A stretch of DNA of 54,109 nucleotides. It comes from Chara braunii (Eukaryota; Streptophyta; Charophyceae; Charales; Characeae). The notes beneath the pieces were generated by a model. That model did not search any database and was not told the origin of the DNA. It was given only the letters and a program-made list of their open reading frames with translations. Positions 1 through 11,400 of this stretch are shown here, piece by piece. Position 1 is the stretch's first letter; every line of letters starts with the position of its first letter. The stretch lies in assembly GCA_003427395.1 (NCBI GenBank), contig BFEA01000313.1, positions 1,656,781 to 1,710,889 on the forward strand. The letters are read 5' to 3'. The position numbers and the translations under genes were made by a program.

Positions 1-360
1 GAAAGGTCGGTTCTTGTTCTGGTCTGCACCTATACGGTATGCAACAGTCGGCCTCCCCTGCCCTGTGCCCAGGGCTCAACCAAATGAGGCCCTGGGCTCA
101 ACTGCTTCTCGCAGGAGTCTGGGATCCACGATGCACTCCAACCAACTGGCGTGCTGCAACTGTCGGATACCCACTTTACAAAAATGCTGAAAGAAAGGCC
201 TGTTCGTGGATATTCTGACCAGCCTTCACGTAGGGCGGGCACGAGGCTTGCTGGGGGCCTATGCTCAGAACATATGCATGTCGGCAAGGCCCCTTCTGAG
301 GGCTCAATCCTCACAGAAGGATTGTTATGATAGATTCCGGGCTCAAGTGCTAGTTTTGGC
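1..360 (-). repeat. Divergent family 1 LTR-like fragment
   Basis: Read on the minus strand, this stretch shares scattered blocks with the first half of the family 1 LTRs at 12120 and 25952. They include a GCCC-GCCCTA-GTGAAGGC block, a CAGTTG...GCCAGTTGGTTG block and repeated CCCAGGGCC words. The match is patchy and needs gaps, so it is an old relative at best. No reading frame here looks coding. A run of 15 A follows at 366-380. Confidence 0.3.
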
Positions 361-365
361 ATGGT

Positions 366-380
366 AAAAAAAAAAAAAAA
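366..380. repeat. Poly-A tract
   Basis: A run of 15 A. Read on the minus strand it is a poly-T run inside copy A. No polyadenylation context is visible. Confidence 0.9.
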
Positions 381-2125
381 CGGAGATGCGTCGGGAATGG
401 GAGAAGAAGAACAAAAGCAGAAAAGCAGGAAACTGAGTCGAGCTACGTACCTGGTTGGAGGTGAGAGGAGGTGCAGAGTACATTGTAATGCACATTTCCG
501 TGTCCTAGCAGCAGATTCATTCCGATTTTGCTCACGTTCTATCGATAGAAGTAGCCTCCCGCTATTACTTTGCACAAAATGGCGGGAAGGTAGTGTATAT
601 TTCCATGTTCTAGCTCGAAGTTCCGTCCTACTATAAGTGGTGAATGGCAGAGCAGGGCATACGGTCGTCATAGGAGATCGCGGTCACTATGTTCCTCGTG
701 GTTGTGCTCTCCATCACGTTGACCGCAGTCTGCTCCTCATTAATCGTGTCTCCTTTGTTCACGGACTGCAAGTGAATCGGGCCGAACTAACAGCCGGGTG
801 TCTTTCTACGCAAGCTAGGGAGAGGGAGAGAAGTGAGAAGGATGGAGTGAGGGCACGTACCTGGACTCGGCAGTGGTTTACAAGGTCGACATCTTCATGA
901 ACTGCGGTTGCTGCTGTTGACGCCAGCAGGATGCACTGTCGATTCATAGACAGCTGGTAACTGGGCAGTGAGCACCAAGTGGGGAGGGGGTATGCACGGT
1001 AGGTGGAACCCAGAATCTACTATGGGACAATTGGGAGTCTGAGAAACAGTTATTACTGAAAATTGAAGAGTCGGCCAGTGGGTTGTTACGATGTTGTTGC
1101 AGCGTACGCTGTGCTCCGTCGTGCGTTGATGGCGAGCGCGTTGTGCATCCTGCTGAACTACTGAACGCATTGTTAGGCCTGCGAGGTGTGCCGTGTCTGT
1201 TGGGTGTTGCGCCTGTAGGGCTGAGTGTACGGCGCTGAGGTCGAACTGTGTTTGGTATTATGCATATCTACGGGGCTGATTGCTGAGCACGGTTGCTGTG
1301 TGGGCCGACAGTCTCCCCAGACTGCGCAGCAGGGTTGGTCCAACTAGCAAAAGGGGATTGTTGCTGCAAACAACGGGTGGTAGTTTGACTGCAGTTGGCT
1401 GGTTAAACTGCGTTTTGTTGTGTGTCGTTACTCATCGCCGGCACCATATTAAAGTGAGAGAGATGTGGCGCTGCTGTTTTGAGATCGAGATAGAGGGACC
1501 TAGTGGCACAATGATGCTTGTGAAGGGGGTTACCGCTGAGGCTTGAAGCTTCGCCGGGGAGAGTCAACGACGGGCATCTGACTTCAATTTGACCGGCGGC
1601 TGCGCATTGGCCATCATTGCGGGGCCCTCAGGCGAGTGAAGGCAACAAGGCCTTCTCCTGGGACTTGAATTTGTCCCCCTCCTGTATCGCGAGAGTCTGA
1701 AACCCCTTATCTTCTGCCCTTCTTACTCTCAGTCTAATCCTGTTCAGAGAGGAAGGCGGCAGGCGGGATTGCAACCCGTAGGACCGCAGCAAGTCTCTGT
1801 GGGGAGTCAGCCCACCGATTGCGGGAGCTCTGCCGGAACTCAGGAGGAGTTCTGGAGGCAGGAAAAAGGTAACCATTGCTTTCCTTCTATGAACCCAGTA
1901 TAACCCCTATTGTATTCATTGTTATGTTTGATTGAGTGTATCGCCTGCATCCCTACTCTGACTTTCAATTTGACTTCAGGACACAATCCAGACTAAGTAA
2001 AGGAATGATTGTGCAAATTCAGCTTCATTTTTATTGTCTGACTGAAAGCAGATTGTGGGATTGCATCTGGGGGAAGGCTGGGAGAAAGGTGGTTTTGTTT
2101 GACGTCCGATTGGATCAACCAAAGG

Positions 2126-3076
2126 CTGGGCTAGTTCCATAAGTTGGGGAAGGCCCAGTGCTTTGTTTATTTTGGATTCCTTGGAGAACCAGACATGTCC
2201 CTTTTCTTATTATTAACTACCTACTTTGAAAGAATCTACAAATAATGCATATGTAAATCCAATTTTCCAAACGTTGAGAAGAAAGAGACTTTTTTGTCTC
2301 NTTTCTTTAGGAATTGTAAACCAAAAAAGTCTACTAGGTATTTGATAAATCAAAAGACCTATAGATTCAACCATTACTGATAATATGACTGCTATCAATA
2401 TATCCCAATCAGCCACTTTTGCTAGGATAAGCTTGGGTGGTCTGGTTGCTCTGACTTGCGAGGGCTGACTGTGACTGACTTTTCAGGGACCAAGCATGTT
2501 CCAGAAGTTTGGGTGGCTTGGTCGCCTTGTTTACTTTGGGTTTTGTCAGTTTCTTTAGTTTCTGAACGAGGAGGTCTGAGCATGTTCCATAAGTTTGGGT
2601 GGCCCAACCTCTTCCTGCTTTGGCTTTGAGAGAAATGAACCAGGCTGAGGACCAAGACATGTTTCGTAAGTTTGGGTGGTTTTGGTCCAACGCCTCGCAC
2701 ATGCTGGAATCAGAAGGATACAACTTGGCTATACTTTACTATTATTCTATCTATGAACAGGCTATTCAGACAGGGTTCCGTAAGTTTGGATGGTCTGACT
2801 ATAGCCTATCACCAACTGAAGAGAGTATTAATTAAGAATAAACTTGTGGTACGAAGGGGCAGACTGAATCTTGAGCTGAAGATGATCGGTTCAGTTATAT
2901 GCTACCTCAAAAGACTAAGTGCAGACAATTATATAAAGATGGGATATTTAAACATCTCAGGGCGACCAAAATGATCTAGTCATATGCCCAAAGAAGAGAG
3001 AAGTAGTTGTGCCCTCTGTTTTGTGTCTACTCAAATGATTGAGTTAGGCATATCCCATAAGTTTGGGTGGCCTGAC
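2126..3076. repeat. Array of hairpin elements (A array)
   Basis: At least six units share the core TTCCRTAAGTTTGGGTGG flanked by arms that pair with each other. Pairs are 2126-2131/2153-2158; 2488-2495/2516-2523 (GACCAAGC/GCTTGGTC, 8 bp perfect); 2571-2575/2607-2611; 2649-2658/2679-2688 (10 bp, one G-T); 2759-2765 with 2767-2771 against 2801-2807 with 2793-2797; and 3043-3049/3070-3076. The arm sequence differs in each unit but stays complementary, while the core stays fixed. Units are irregularly spaced, about 75-280 bp apart. Confidence 0.75.
2190..2410 (-). other. AT-rich insert with a short hydrophobic open frame, unrecognised
   Basis: This AT-rich block, with one N at 2301, interrupts the A hairpin array and has no counterpart that I can see in copy B. 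The minus strand is open for about 67 codons from 2416 to 2213 and begins MADWDILIAVILSVMVESIG, which looks like a membrane segment. I do not recognise the product. The base composition differs from the flanks, so an organelle-derived insertion is one option. Chance openness in AT-rich DNA is equally possible. Confidence 0.2.
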
Positions 3077-3234
3077 TTTATGCCTTATGTAAGTTGGGTA
3101 TAAAGGGACAAATCATTGAAAGACTACAAACTATTGTTTGTCCAGGTTGACTTAGGACGGTGAGAGTACTTACCTTTGTGGTTTGGCCTGCATTTTTTTA
3201 CTTTGATCAATTTCTGCATTTTTTGGGATCTTTT

Positions 3235-3800
3235 ATTATACTTGGTCTCGTATAAATCTTGGTTAGCTACTTTCCTTACGGGAAGCGCTGCCGAAATTTC
3301 TACAAAACCAAGGAGTTAGCCAGATTTTGTCTTTTCAATGTTCAGTTTGTCTGACTTTTTGGCCTAGTAAAAATCTGGAAAGTCTCATTTTCTAAAGGGA
3401 GTGCTGCCCAAATTTTTACTAATTCAGCGAATTAGATGAAATTGGACCTTGAGAAGTCAAAGTCATTTTGGATTCTGGACTTGGCTTTGTACAAATTTTG
3501 GTAAGCTACTTTTTCTACGCGAAGCGCTGCTGAAATTTCTGCAAATCCAAGGAGTTAGTCAAAATTTGACTTTTCAAAGTTCAACTTGTCTGATTTTTGT
3601 ATACGACTTAGTAAAAATCTAAGAAGTCTCATTTTCTAAAGGGAGTGTTCCCCAAATTTTTACTAATTTAGGGAGTTAGACAAAATTTGACTTTGAAAAG
3701 TTGAAGATTATTTCTATTTTCATATTTAGGTTGATATAAATTCTGGAAAGGCACTTTTCCTACGGGAAGCGCTGTCAAAATTTTCTTAGTTTAGAGGAGA
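3235..3800. repeat. Dimeric tandem repeat, about 120-bp monomers
   Basis: Five monomers are centred near 3278, 3396, 3518, 3640 and 3760. Odd units carry a GGGAAGCGCTGCCGAAATTT-type core followed by CTRCAAA. Even units carry AAAGGGAGTGYTSCCCAAATTT-like sequence followed by TTACTAA. Each type resembles itself 240-244 bp away more than its direct neighbour, so the repeating unit is a dimer. Copy B keeps only two odd-type cores, at about 34145 and 34230 in reverse orientation. Confidence 0.75.
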
Positions 3801-4040
3801 TAGATTATATTTTGACAGGTGGCGATTCTGGCGATCCACTCTATATGAGGGAGATTCTGCCATAGGCCTACCTTTCTTTGGGCACTGGCTTAGAGGTAGA
3901 CCTAGGCTTGGCTATCAGGAGAGTCTTGAGTGAGAAAGTGTCATGGAGACTTGTTCTCCATATATTGACGATTTAGCCTGGATATTGACCTGTCGTATGA
4001 TACAGGCCTTCTTCGGACATTCGATCCAGAATCAAGACTA

Positions 4041-4470
4041 GTTTCAGCCTGATCCTTCGAGGATCATCTTCTGTTATCACTGATAACAGGTCGGTTGGTT
4101 GATCGCCGACTTGTCGGCTCACGACACAACTTTGCTTACACCTATACCTCAACTTGATTGCCTTAGCCTATGATTTGATATGTTTCTTTGAGGGTTTCAA
4201 CCAGACTTCTTTTAAATGGTCATTATAACGAATTTATGAGATTAATTTGGACTTAGTTTCAGCCTGATCCTGTGAGGATCATCTTCTGTTATCATTGATA
4301 ACAAGTCGGTTGGTTGATCGCCGACTTGTCGGCTCACGACACAACTCTGCTTACACCTGTACCTCAACTTGATTGCCTTAGCCCTGTGATTTGATATGTT
4401 TCTTTGAGGGTTTTAACCGGACTTCTTTTAAATGGCCATTATAAAGAATTTATGAGATTTATGGAAAGTT
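4041..4470. repeat. Direct duplication of about 215 bp with palindromes
   Basis: Two consecutive copies begin near 4041 and 4256. Each contains the near-perfect palindrome CTGTTATCANTGATAACAG (9-bp arms, one-base centre) and GCCGACTTGTCGGC. Copy B has a single unit near 33840-33900. No coding potential is seen. Confidence 0.8.
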
Positions 4471-5732
4471 GGACTATGACTGGGGCTTGAGTGTGTGAGG
4501 CGTGGTGTGAGTTACAGGGAACAGTAAAGTTGACCACATTGGTGTATGGCAATGTGGCTATTGTGTCTGCCTGTGTTTTATGCAGGTTAGTATTTCGGAG
4601 CTTGGTATATGGACCATACTTTGGAGGCAGTGAGAATGACAACCATGTGTGGCACGATCTGCATACCTGACGGGTTTATGTTTTCCCTTTTTTATCTTAT
4701 CCCGAGTCCTGATTTGATATATGAGTATTGGGGTATTTATGTATTTGCTGATTGATTTTTGCTTATTAATTTTTATAGTTGGAAGTTGTAGTCCGTGGCA
4801 ACCGTCAAAGTCAAACCCCTTGACTTTTTTCCAGACTCTGGATGATAGAGCGGGTCTCCACAGCCATCAGAGACGATTGCCACCACAGGTATGAACCTGT
4901 GTACCACCCACTCCTCGCAAGGTGCAGAAGAGGGTGTGGTTTTGAACCGCACTTGGCGGTTGTCCAGCATCGAGAAATCAATCCCTCAAGGCGCGTGTCA
5001 GCCGACACTTGAGTGTCGAATGCGACCCTCGAGACTAACGAGGACCGCATGAGTATGGGTACTACATAGTACGCCATCATTGCGACCGCTTGGGTACGCT
5101 TGCATTGCGAGTCGATATAAGTTAGCCCTGCATCCGCGCGGTTTTATACTAAGTCTCGCGCGCGTCGCCTATCCGATTTCCGCGTCAGAGAGTTATGGGA
5201 TGGCTACTAAGGGACTAGGAGTGTTGTCGCGTTGTTTGTTTTGTGTCGTTTTGTGTATGTGTATTTTTATATTTTTATGTTCTTTATAGTGGTGTGCGCG
5301 TGGCGTGTGGGATGCGTCCTAGTCAACCGACGACGAGTCGCACTTGGCCCCCCAAGATGTCGGTTCGCGTGCGGGTCCGATAGAGGCGTATTACCGCGCG
5401 TACCCCCTATGCTACAGCGAACGGGAAACACCCTCGGCTGGTCCACCTCTGCGATTGCAACTGATCAGCTTTCGTACTGTGGACTGGTAGCTCGGCGGGG
5501 ATACGCCCACCGAAGGGAGGTGACAGCCCCCGTAAGGTGGAGGTAAGTCGTGCCTCGCGTAGGCCCTATCCTGTCGTAGGGGCTCGCGAGAGGTCTGGCT
5601 GGCGCACTTGGTCGGAGCGGCTTGCGGAAGCTCCATGTATATTCGCGACGAGGATTTAGACCAACTCCTGCGTGACGCGGCCTGGAGGGTCCCGCGCTGC
5701 CCTGTGCGGTGCCGAACCGATGCGCTCGACAA

Positions 5733-6449
5733 CGCATGCTTTGCTGCTTGTTCTTTGTTTGGCTTGCTGCGCGGTTAGAAGGGTACTGGAGGGCAGGCCA
5801 GGCCTAAGAGGGAGACGAGACCGGGCGTCTTTGAATAAGCATCGGAAGGGAAACCATTGGATGTGATCGTCGTCCTGCTGCGACGTAAAATAATTCTTGA
5901 TGACACTTGGGGGCGGTCGTTAAATTGCCTCTGGATCAGCCAATGGTTGTAAGGCTCACTGCACGCGAGGATAATCCAGTGTAGGGCTGGCCAGCTCAGT
6001 AGATACTCTGGGCACAGGGGTGGGCCGAACACACACCTTTTAGACATGCAACGCTCTCTGGATTGCTCAGGGACGCTAACGTTAAGTGGCATTCAGGGGA
6101 ACTAAGGGAGGGGAAGATTTCAGGTGATAAGTTTGACAAAAAATTCCATACTGTCCTATCCCCACAAATGATTCTATTTTTATGTTTTGATCAGTTAGAT
6201 GTACAACCATTTGACATCTGACAGACAACATAATTAGAACTGTCTTTGTTCATTGTGCATTCTGTTTGCGGACTAATCAGACTAAAAATAGTTTCGTTTG
6301 TAGGAATCTGACTTACCTGTTGGGCCCGAATGTATGGTCTCTGACACAACCATCAATTAAGTAGTTGTTTATTTCAAATTGAGCTGTGCATTACACTGCG
6401 GTAGGCATCTAGAGTGCAATAGTGCAGATTGTGTGCAGTGTTGTAGGTT
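5733..6449 (+). other. Family 1 copy 1: truncated 5' leader
   Basis: The segment begins with GCATGCTTTGCTGCTT and is homologous throughout to the leader of family 1 copy 2 from about 27413 to 28136. The upstream part of the leader, the PBS and the 5' LTR are missing, cut by the sharp end of repeat copy A. No reading frame is supported here. The gag start follows directly. Confidence 0.75.
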
Positions 6450-8420
6450 ATGAGCGACAGGGAGGACACTAGAGGTGACGACCGGATCTTGCGATCGGAT
6501 AGACGCCCGATTGCCCACTTGGCATTAGGACCAGAGGGCAGCAGATACCTGTTCTGTCAGCGTAGGGAGAGACTGCAGCAGCAGAGGCGGGTTAGAGCAG
6601 CTGAGGCTAGCAGGGCATTAGTGAGTGAAGCCGCAGCTTCGGAAGCCATGGCCACTTCTGCGCAGCAGACTACCCAGGCCGGTAGTTCAGGATCTGTAGG
6701 GTCAACGGTCGCACAAACCCAGAGTCAGTCCGTTGGCGTTATGGCAAGCCAGCCATTAGTGCTGACCCCCGAGGAGGTCGCCATACAACGAGCTGCTGGT
6801 CACGAGGCACAACTACAGCAGGCTCTAGGAGAGTTTAAGGCTGAGAAAGAGAGAATGATCAGGAGAAGAGCCATGATGCAGCGGAGAGAAGCGGACGTTC
6901 GTGAGTTAGAGGGGATGAACCCTGCAGAAATGGATGATGATGTGAGAACCATACGGTTGTTCCTGTTAAGTGTAGTGGAGATGCAGGATCACCAGACGGA
7001 TATCTTACAGGACATCGAACAGAGTCTGGCTGTATTAGTCGGGCGGATGCAGGTGTCACCATCACCGTCCGGACCAAGTGCCTGGCCCGTAGCACATCCT
7101 CCTCCTTTTTTCCCACCGGTCACTGGGGTATCCCCATATGTAGCCCCATCATCAGTCGCTATCGTTTCCCTGGGCATGCCGTTATCAGGAGGGCTCTCAG
7201 CAGGTCCTAGTTCACAGGTTCCTGTACAGACAGTGTTTACCCAACCTCCGTCGTAGGGTGCAGTAAGTGTGCAGCCTGCTGTCTCGCAGCCTGCAATGTC
7301 GCAGGGTACACAGCCCCTGCAGCCAGTGCAGCAACCTGTACCACAGGGTCCACAGCCCAGTGGGATGCAGGGACCGGGACAAACTCAGTGGGTACCAAAG
7401 ACGGCCATCGCTGCTCCCAAACCCTTCACATGAGATAAGAGGGGCGAAGACCTCGACACTTGGTTGAGGGCAGTGTCGGTCTATGTCAAGTGTAAACTCA
7501 CCTTGCCGCACGAGGAAGTGCTTGTGGCTGCATCTTACCTAAAGGGTAGTGCAACAAGATGGTTGAGTGGTTTGGTTCAGCTACAGGGATACGGTCATGA
7601 CTTTCGCGCTTGGGCGGTCACCCAGCAATTGGATTACTTCCTCAAGCTGGTGGAAGAAAGGTGGCATGATCCACAGGAGGCCCAAAAGGCCACCGATGCG
7701 ATCTTGACACTGCACACGAGGCAGTTCAAGTCCATAAGGGAGGCCACCGATGTTGTAGAGCGTCTGATCTGTGTCCCTGGGGTGCGCTATGACCCCCAGG
7801 TTTTACTCACCTCCTACCTGAGATGTTTTCCTATGCCTCTCAGGAATCAGTTGGCAGGTGAGGCCAACATCAACGTTCACAACTTCCCCTCGTTTGGCAA
7901 GAAGGCCCTAGACCTTGAGGCGAAGATAGGGCATGGGCAGGCACCCACTACGGATGGTAGGAAGAAGTCGCTGCCTCCCAACTGGAAGGCGAAAGGTCGC
8001 ATTATGTTTGTCGATAACGATGGTTCAACCATCGAGTTAGACGACAACTTCCAGGAGGGAGTAGGTTCAGAGGCTGACAGCGTTGAAGCTTCAGGGGGTG
8101 GAGTTGTCGCTGCTGTAGCTCAAAAAGGCAAGGCGACCGGTAGACGCCGCGGAGGCTCCCGGTCAAGGAGTCAAGTTGACCCCAACGCTCCCCCATGGGA
8201 GAAGGCGGGTCTCACAGAGGACGTGTGGAGAGATCGGTATACACGGCAGGCCTGTATTCGTTGTGGTCAATATGGCCATAACCAATTCAAGTGCCGCAAC
8301 AAGAAGGTGACCGAGAAGATCCCGCCTACGATGGGGCAGGCGTTGGGATCCTCCCATCCTGTTGGTAGCAATGTAGCTTGTACTTCTGGCACTGCTCCGG
8401 GAAACACGTCGGGCCAGTAG
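6450..8420 (+). pseudogene. Ty3 family 1 copy 1 gag (broken by two stops)
   Basis: This is the structural capsid/nucleocapsid polyprotein of a Ty3/gypsy retrotransposon, which would package the element RNA in cytoplasmic particles. One frame runs from ATG at 6450 (MSDREDTR...) to TAG at 8418. It has an acidic/basic N-terminus, a charged predicted coiled coil near residues 110-160, a Pro/Gln-rich linker, a capsid-like region with a conserved LDTWLRAV block, and a canonical CX2CX4HX4C zinc knuckle at 8253-8294. In-frame stops are TAG at 7254, where copy 2 has CAG, and TGA at 7431, where copy 2 has GGG. The start is fixed by the equivalent ATG in copy 2. Pol overlaps it in the -1 frame. The family assignment is firm; function is lost. 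Confidence 0.85.
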
Positions 8421-8440
8421 GAATAGTANTTGTTCCTGCT
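8399..8440 (+). promoter_or_regulatory. -1 ribosomal frameshift signal, gag-pol, copy 1
   Basis: GGGAAAC at 8399-8405 is read CCG GGA AAC in the gag frame, so it has the X XXY YYZ phase needed for tandem -1 slippage. After slippage the next codon starts at 8405, which is exactly the pol frame. Ten bases downstream, AGTAGGAA (8416-8423) pairs with TTCCTGCT (8433-8440) through 8 pairs, one of them G-U. The gag stop TAG lies inside the stem. The same arrangement is present in copy 2. Confidence 0.75.
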
Positions 8441-11400
8441 AGGGTCGAGGTGGTGGAGACACCCTCACCATCTCGAGAGATGGCCCAAGCTACTGACTCC
8501 AGTGTCGTCCCGCAAACACATTCAGACCCATCGAGCCTCTGTTCGATGAATGTGTTTGAGTCCTTAGGGGAGCTAGAGGAGGAGTGGTCTAGATCAGACC
8601 CACTATCTTCTTGGACGACATTGGTTAAAGCCCCGAAGGGTGAGATGTTCGTCAGCGAGGTGGTCATTGGCGGCCGCAAGGCCGAGGCCTATTATGACAC
8701 TTGCTCGACTAGGAACTTCATTAGTCGCGCGTGCGTTGAGAGGCTGCGCTTACAGGGGCAAGTGCAGCGCCTGAGTCGACCTGTGGAGCCGATCTGTGGC
8801 AACAAACAGCGCATGGTAGTCAATGACTACCTCCTGGATGTTGAGTGTTGTTTCCCGTACGCGGGAGGGGAATTGAGGCATCGCGTCTCGTTCCTAGTGA
8901 GTGACGAACTCCCCATGGACATGTTGTTAGGTATCTACTACCTCTCTGTGGCACAACCCCAGTTTGACTGGGACCAAAAAGTGGTCGAACACACTTTGTC
9001 AGGTGGAGGGACCGCCAAATTACGTAAGTTTAAAGCTAGTAGTTTGATTGAGTCCCACGGGTGCATGTGTGTGGCCGCGTTCTACAATTACTATAAGCAA
9101 AATCAGGAGGAGGGTATGTATCTAGTTTATGTCTCTGCTGCAGGCGAGCCGGTGAAAATGCCGTCGGAGATAGAGGAAGTAATTGCCAAGTACCCTGATC
9201 TATTTGAAGAGCCGACAGGGGTTGCAGAGAGGGAGGTCGTCCACGCAATAGAGATTATCCCAGGGTCTAGCATCCTGGAGGGTAGGATCTATCGGATGTC
9301 TCCACGTGAGCTCGATGAGCTTCGCCGACAACTCAAGGAACTCGTAGAGAAGGGTTGGATCCGGCCGAGTGTCTCTCCTTATGGGTCTCCAGTACTTTTC
9401 GTGCCTAAGAAAAAGGAAGGGACACTGAGGATATGCATTGACTATAGGGGCCTCAATGGCATCACTGTCAAGAACAGAGAGCCCCTACCGCGCATCGACG
9501 ATTTGCTAGATAGAGTGCAAGGGTGTCGGTACTTCAGTAAGATAGATCTGAAGTTCGGGTACCATCAGATTGCAATCCAGCCCGAGGATCAACACAAGAC
9601 CGCCTTTAAGACCAGGTACGGTCTGTACGAGTTTGTGGTGATGCCTTTCGGTCTTTGCAATGCTCCTGGCACCTTTCAGCACGCTATGAATCGGATCTTT
9701 CATGACTACTTGGATAAGTTTGTCATCGTGTACCCCGATGACATACTTATTTTTAGTAAGACTGTCGAGGAGCACGTTGCGCACTTGGACAAAGTCCTGA
9801 GTCTCCTGCGACAGCACAAGTTCAAGATCAACGGTGAGAAGTGCGAGTTTGGCCGCACCCGTGTCTTGCACTTGGGTCATGAGATTTCCGCCGAAGGGTT
9901 GAAGCCCGATGACGGGAAGGTGGCCAACATTCGTGATTGGCTGCGTCCTCAGTCTGTGACTGAGATGAGATCTTTCTTAGGGATGACCGGCTACTATCGC
10001 AATTTCGTGAAGAACTATAGCATAGTTGTCGCCCCTTTGACTGATCTGACCCGCATTGACAACCCATGGGAGTGGACTGAGAGATAAGAGGCTGCTTTCA
10101 GACATCTGAAGCGTGCGTTGACGCACTACGAAGTCTTGAAACTTCCTGATCCTGATAAGCCATTTATAGTAACTAGGGATGCTAGCCAATATGGCATAGG
10201 CGCCGTACTTGCACAACAGGAGGGGAAAAAGTTGAGGCCGGTTGAGTACATGTCCAAAAAAATGTTGTCTCCGAAGTTGGCTAAGTCCACCTATGAGAAG
10301 GAACTCTATGCAGTTTACAAGGCTCTGACCCATTGGAGGCACTACCTCCTTGGGAGGTTCTTCATCCTCAGGACTAATCATCAGACCCTAAGATGGATGG
10401 GAACTCATCCGGTACTCTCTGACACTCTCTAGCATTGGATCAAAGTCATAGAGCAGTATGACTTCGAGCCCCAGTACATCAAGGGCGAGTACAACAAGGT
10501 TGTTGGCGCCTTGTTGCGTAGACCTGATTTCCCAGGTGCACTGATTATTGAGTTCAATCTTGCGGACAATGTTACTCAGTCGTTGGTGGAAGCCTATCGC
10601 GAGAACCCGTTTATGGCCGAGATCATACGCAGACTCGAGGCGAAGGACAAAGGGACTTCTGCCGAGTTTGAGTTGGTCAACAGCCTGCTGTTCCTTGAGA
10701 AGGCAGGGAATTAACGTTTGTGTGTGCCTAATAGGGAGTCTTTGCGTAGTTTATTTCTAGGTGAATGTCATGATGCCACAGGGCATTTTAGGTTCAAGAA
10801 GACTGCGGCTAATCTGCTGCAGCGGTTCTGGTGGCCCACATTGATGAGAGATTCAAAGTTGCACGTGGAGACTTGTCGGGTCTGTCAGAGGGACAAGCCA
10901 CATACTCAGGCTCCTCTTGGGCTCCTGAAGCCCCTTCCGATTCTGGAAAGGCCTGGTGAGAGCCTGTCCATGGACTTCATGGATACGCTGGTTACCAGCA
11001 AGAGTGGAATGCGTTACATCTACGTCATTGTGGATAGGTTTAGTAAGTTTGCTAGGTTAGTTGCAATGCCGGCAACAGCTAAGACGGAGCATGTGATTAA
11101 AATGTTTAAAGAGAATTGGGTTAGAGATTTTCGATTGCCAAAGTCTATCGTTAGCAACCGGGACGTGCGATTACCAGCGAATTGTGGAAAGCTGCAGCTG
11201 CAGAGCAAGGCACGCAACTGCAGATGACATCAGGCAATCATCCCGAGGCAAACGGGCAGGTTGAACAAATGAACCGCGTTGTACAACACCTGCTGAGGCA
11301 TTACATCAAGCCAAATCAGGTAAGATTGGGATGAGAAACTTGCTCTCATCGCAAGTTTGTACAATAATGTTGTTCACAACTCAACCGGAGTCAGTCCTAA

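Larger units (their letters stand above)
440..5732 (-). repeat. Long non-coding repeat, copy A (inverted relative to copy B)
   Basis: Read as reverse complement, this segment matches 31561-about 38960 block by block. The terminus TGTCGAGCGCATCGG lies at 5732 (minus) and 31561 (plus). Other matched pairs are the 4050 and 33850 palindrome regions, the GGGAAGCGCTGCCGAAATTT units at 3280 and 34150-34240, the hairpin arrays, the block at 1740-1830 against 36190-36290, and the block at 850-950 against 37020-37135. I see no open frame of any known family. It starts with TG as an LTR would, so a large LTR or a non-autonomous LARD-like element is possible. Its far end (low coordinate) is not sharply defined and may pass the window edge. 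Confidence 0.65.
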
